DNA of 64,000 nucleotides from Pectobacterium aroidearum (GTDB lineage Bacteria > Pseudomonadota > Gammaproteobacteria > Enterobacterales > Enterobacteriaceae), in the NCBI RefSeq assembly GCF_015689195.1, contig NZ_CP065044.1:3968001-4032000 (forward strand). The letters are read 5' to 3'. The notes beneath the pieces are model-generated. The model was not told the origin of the DNA. It saw only the letters and a program-made list of their open reading frames with translations, and searched no databases. Of the stretch, positions 62,755 through 64,000 are shown in pieces. Numbering within the stretch: the stretch's first letter is position 1; each line of letters starts with the position of its first letter. A program made the translations under genes and the position numbers.

Positions 62755-64000
62755 TCAACTGCGCTGTGAGGCAAAATCCGTTAAGTCATAACGATGCGAG
62801 AACAGATCGTCCAGCTCCGTCTGGTGCGTAATCGCCACCACGGTACACGCAGGCAACGCCATCTTGACCAGCGCCAAAAGCTGCCTGGCGGCGTCATGAT
62901 CCAGATTGCTGGTCGCTTCATCCAGATAAAGCGTATCGGGTTTGGCAATCAGCGCGCGGGCAAAGGCGACACGCTGCCGCTCTCCACCGGAGAAGACGCG
63001 ATCCCAATTCAGTTGCTCATCCAGGCGATCGCGCCACGCGCCGAGCCCGACGCTATCCAGCGTCTGACGCAGCATTTCGCTGTCAGCCAGCGGCGGGTGC
63101 GGATAGCAGAGAATCTCCGCCAGCGTACCCTGCCCCAGATAGCTTTGCTGCGGTAACAGCAGACTACGCCCTTCCGGTGCCTGCCAGCGACCATCGTAAT
63201 AGGGCCACAGGCCGTTTAACGTACGCAGCAGCGTTGACTTCCCTAGCCCACTGCGGCCAGCAAATTTACTCCAGCTCCCCGCTTCGCAGCTCAGATCCAC
63301 ATGTTGCAACAGCGGAGAACCCTGCGGCGTGGTGAAAGAAAGCTGATCAATACGTAAATCCTGTCCTACCGGCGCATCGACCTGTTCAGACTGGTGACGT
63401 TTGATTTCTTCCTTAAACTGGCTCAAACGCGCCATACTGGCAGAAAGAATCACGAACTCTTTGTACTTATGGATAAACCAGCTCAACGCACCGTGTACTT
63501 GCGCAAACGCCCCGCGGATCTGCATCAACCCACCCAGCGTTACCGTTTTACTCAGGAAAGCAGGCAGAGCGGCAAAGACCGGCACAATCTGGCTTACACG
63601 CATATAGCCTGTGGTGAAGAAGCCCAGATTACGCTCGGCATTCATAAAACGCCCCCAGTTCGACACGATGGCAGAGAAATGCCGCTGAAGATGGCTTTTC
63701 TCTTGCGCTTCGCCGCCGTACAGCGCGATTTGCTCGGCGTTATCATGCTTACGCAGCAGCGCCGCACGGAAATCGGCCTCTGCCTTTTGCTTCTCATAAT
63801 TAATATTATGCAGACGTTTCCCGACCACATGCGTAATCAGGCTGCCGAGCAGCGTATACAGAATAGCTATCCAGACCAGATAACCTTCGATTACCCACTC
63901 TTTGCCAAACAGCGTAAAGCGCTGAACGCCCGATAATCCCCACAGAATGACGACAAAAGAGAACAAACGCGCGGTCACGATCAAAAATTCGATGACCAGA
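62755..64000 (-). CDS. SbmA/YddA-like ABC transporter, partial at the window edge
   Basis: The visible part, about 415 residues, lacks its N-terminus because the frame runs off the right edge (the last residues read LVIEFLIVTARL). It has a membrane domain of the SbmA/BacA type (YEKQKAEADFRAALLRKHDN, NAERNLGFFTTGY) followed by an ATPase domain with Walker A GRSGLGKSTLL, signature FSGGERQRVAFARAL and Walker B TLYLDEATSNLD. It resembles E. coli YddA; the substrate is unknown. Confidence 0.85.
   Translation of the reverse strand, partial: LVIEFLIVTARLFSFVVILWGLSGVQRFTLFGKEWVIEGYLVWIAILYTLLGSLITHVVGKRLHNINYEKQKAEADFRAALLRKHDNAEQIALYGGEAQEKSHLQRHFSAIVSNWGRFMNAERNLGFFTTGYMRVSQIVPVFAALPAFLSKTVTLGGLMQIRGAFAQVHGALSWFIHKYKEFVILSASMARLSQFKEEIKRHQSEQVDAPVGQDLRIDQLSFTTPQGSPLLQHVDLSCEAGSWSKFAGRSGLGKSTLLRTLNGLWPYYDGRWQAPEGRSLLLPQQSYLGQGTLAEILCYPHPPLADSEMLRQTLDSVGLGAWRDRLDEQLNWDRVFSGGERQRVAFARALIAKPDTLYLDEATSNLDHDAARQLLALVKMALPACTVVAITHQTELDDLFSHRYDLTDFASQRS

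Overview
The window reads as chromosome of a soft-rot enterobacterium, most likely Pectobacterium. The evidence is an Svx-type secreted metalloprotease gene together with enterobacterial blocks whose proteins match their E. coli counterparts closely (norR/norVW, ptsHI-crr, zipA-cysZ-cysK, cysPTW/cysM, yfeXY, fhuE, mdtG). There is no rRNA, tRNA, CRISPR array, prophage or intact insertion sequence. All assignments come from reading protein motifs and recalled family sequences; no database search was run.

Left part (1-12 kb) is accessory and surface-oriented. It holds a TauE/SafE permease, cueP behind a CueR-type promoter, a TetR regulator divergent from a membrane protein with two matching palindromic operators between them, and a five-gene chaperone-usher fimbrial operon (5451-11081). 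Divergent from that operon is an overlapping gene pair that resembles the PsaE/PsaF (ToxR-type) membrane regulators of Yersinia fimbriae. From 11 to 15 kb there is a DUF2569 protein, two broken genes (an AAA ATPase and a LysR regulator) and the siderophore receptor fhuE with a Fur-like box.

Middle part (15-34 kb): a GNAT acetyltransferase, a PAS-LuxR regulator and an NCS1 permease; the secreted metalloprotease svx; an unlabelled 28-residue gene on the minus strand that matches AzuC of E. coli, with a perfect CRP core upstream; mdtG; an exported phytase-like protein; and a Tat-exported alginate-lyase-family enzyme with FN3 and LamG-like domains. A decayed stretch follows (rspR intact, a mannitol-dehydrogenase-family gene and an FAD oxidoreductase gene both broken). 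Next comes an alkylation-repair group (ada-alkB and an AlkA-like glycosylase), a PACE efflux protein with a divergent LysR regulator, and a small helix-hairpin-helix protein.

Right part (34-64 kb) is mostly core: fumarase, the norR-norVW nitric-oxide detoxification locus with three NorR sites and a sigma-54 promoter, tehB, ribB under an FMN riboswitch, ubiK, yjeH, zipA, cysZ, cysK, ptsH-ptsI-crr, a CpxRA-like two-component system divergent from a macAB efflux pair, cysM, and cysP-cysT-cysW with no cysA in the expected place. It ends with yfeX, yfeY and an SbmA/YddA-like ABC transporter cut by the window edge.

A short repeat family with inverted TATACCC ends occurs at least three times plus one degraded copy. 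Several genes carry in-frame short tandem repeats (the ToxR-like regulator, ada, the macA serine tract). The features most worth a second look are the AzuC homologue, the ToxR-like pair with its fimbrial operon, the repeat family, and the missing cysA.
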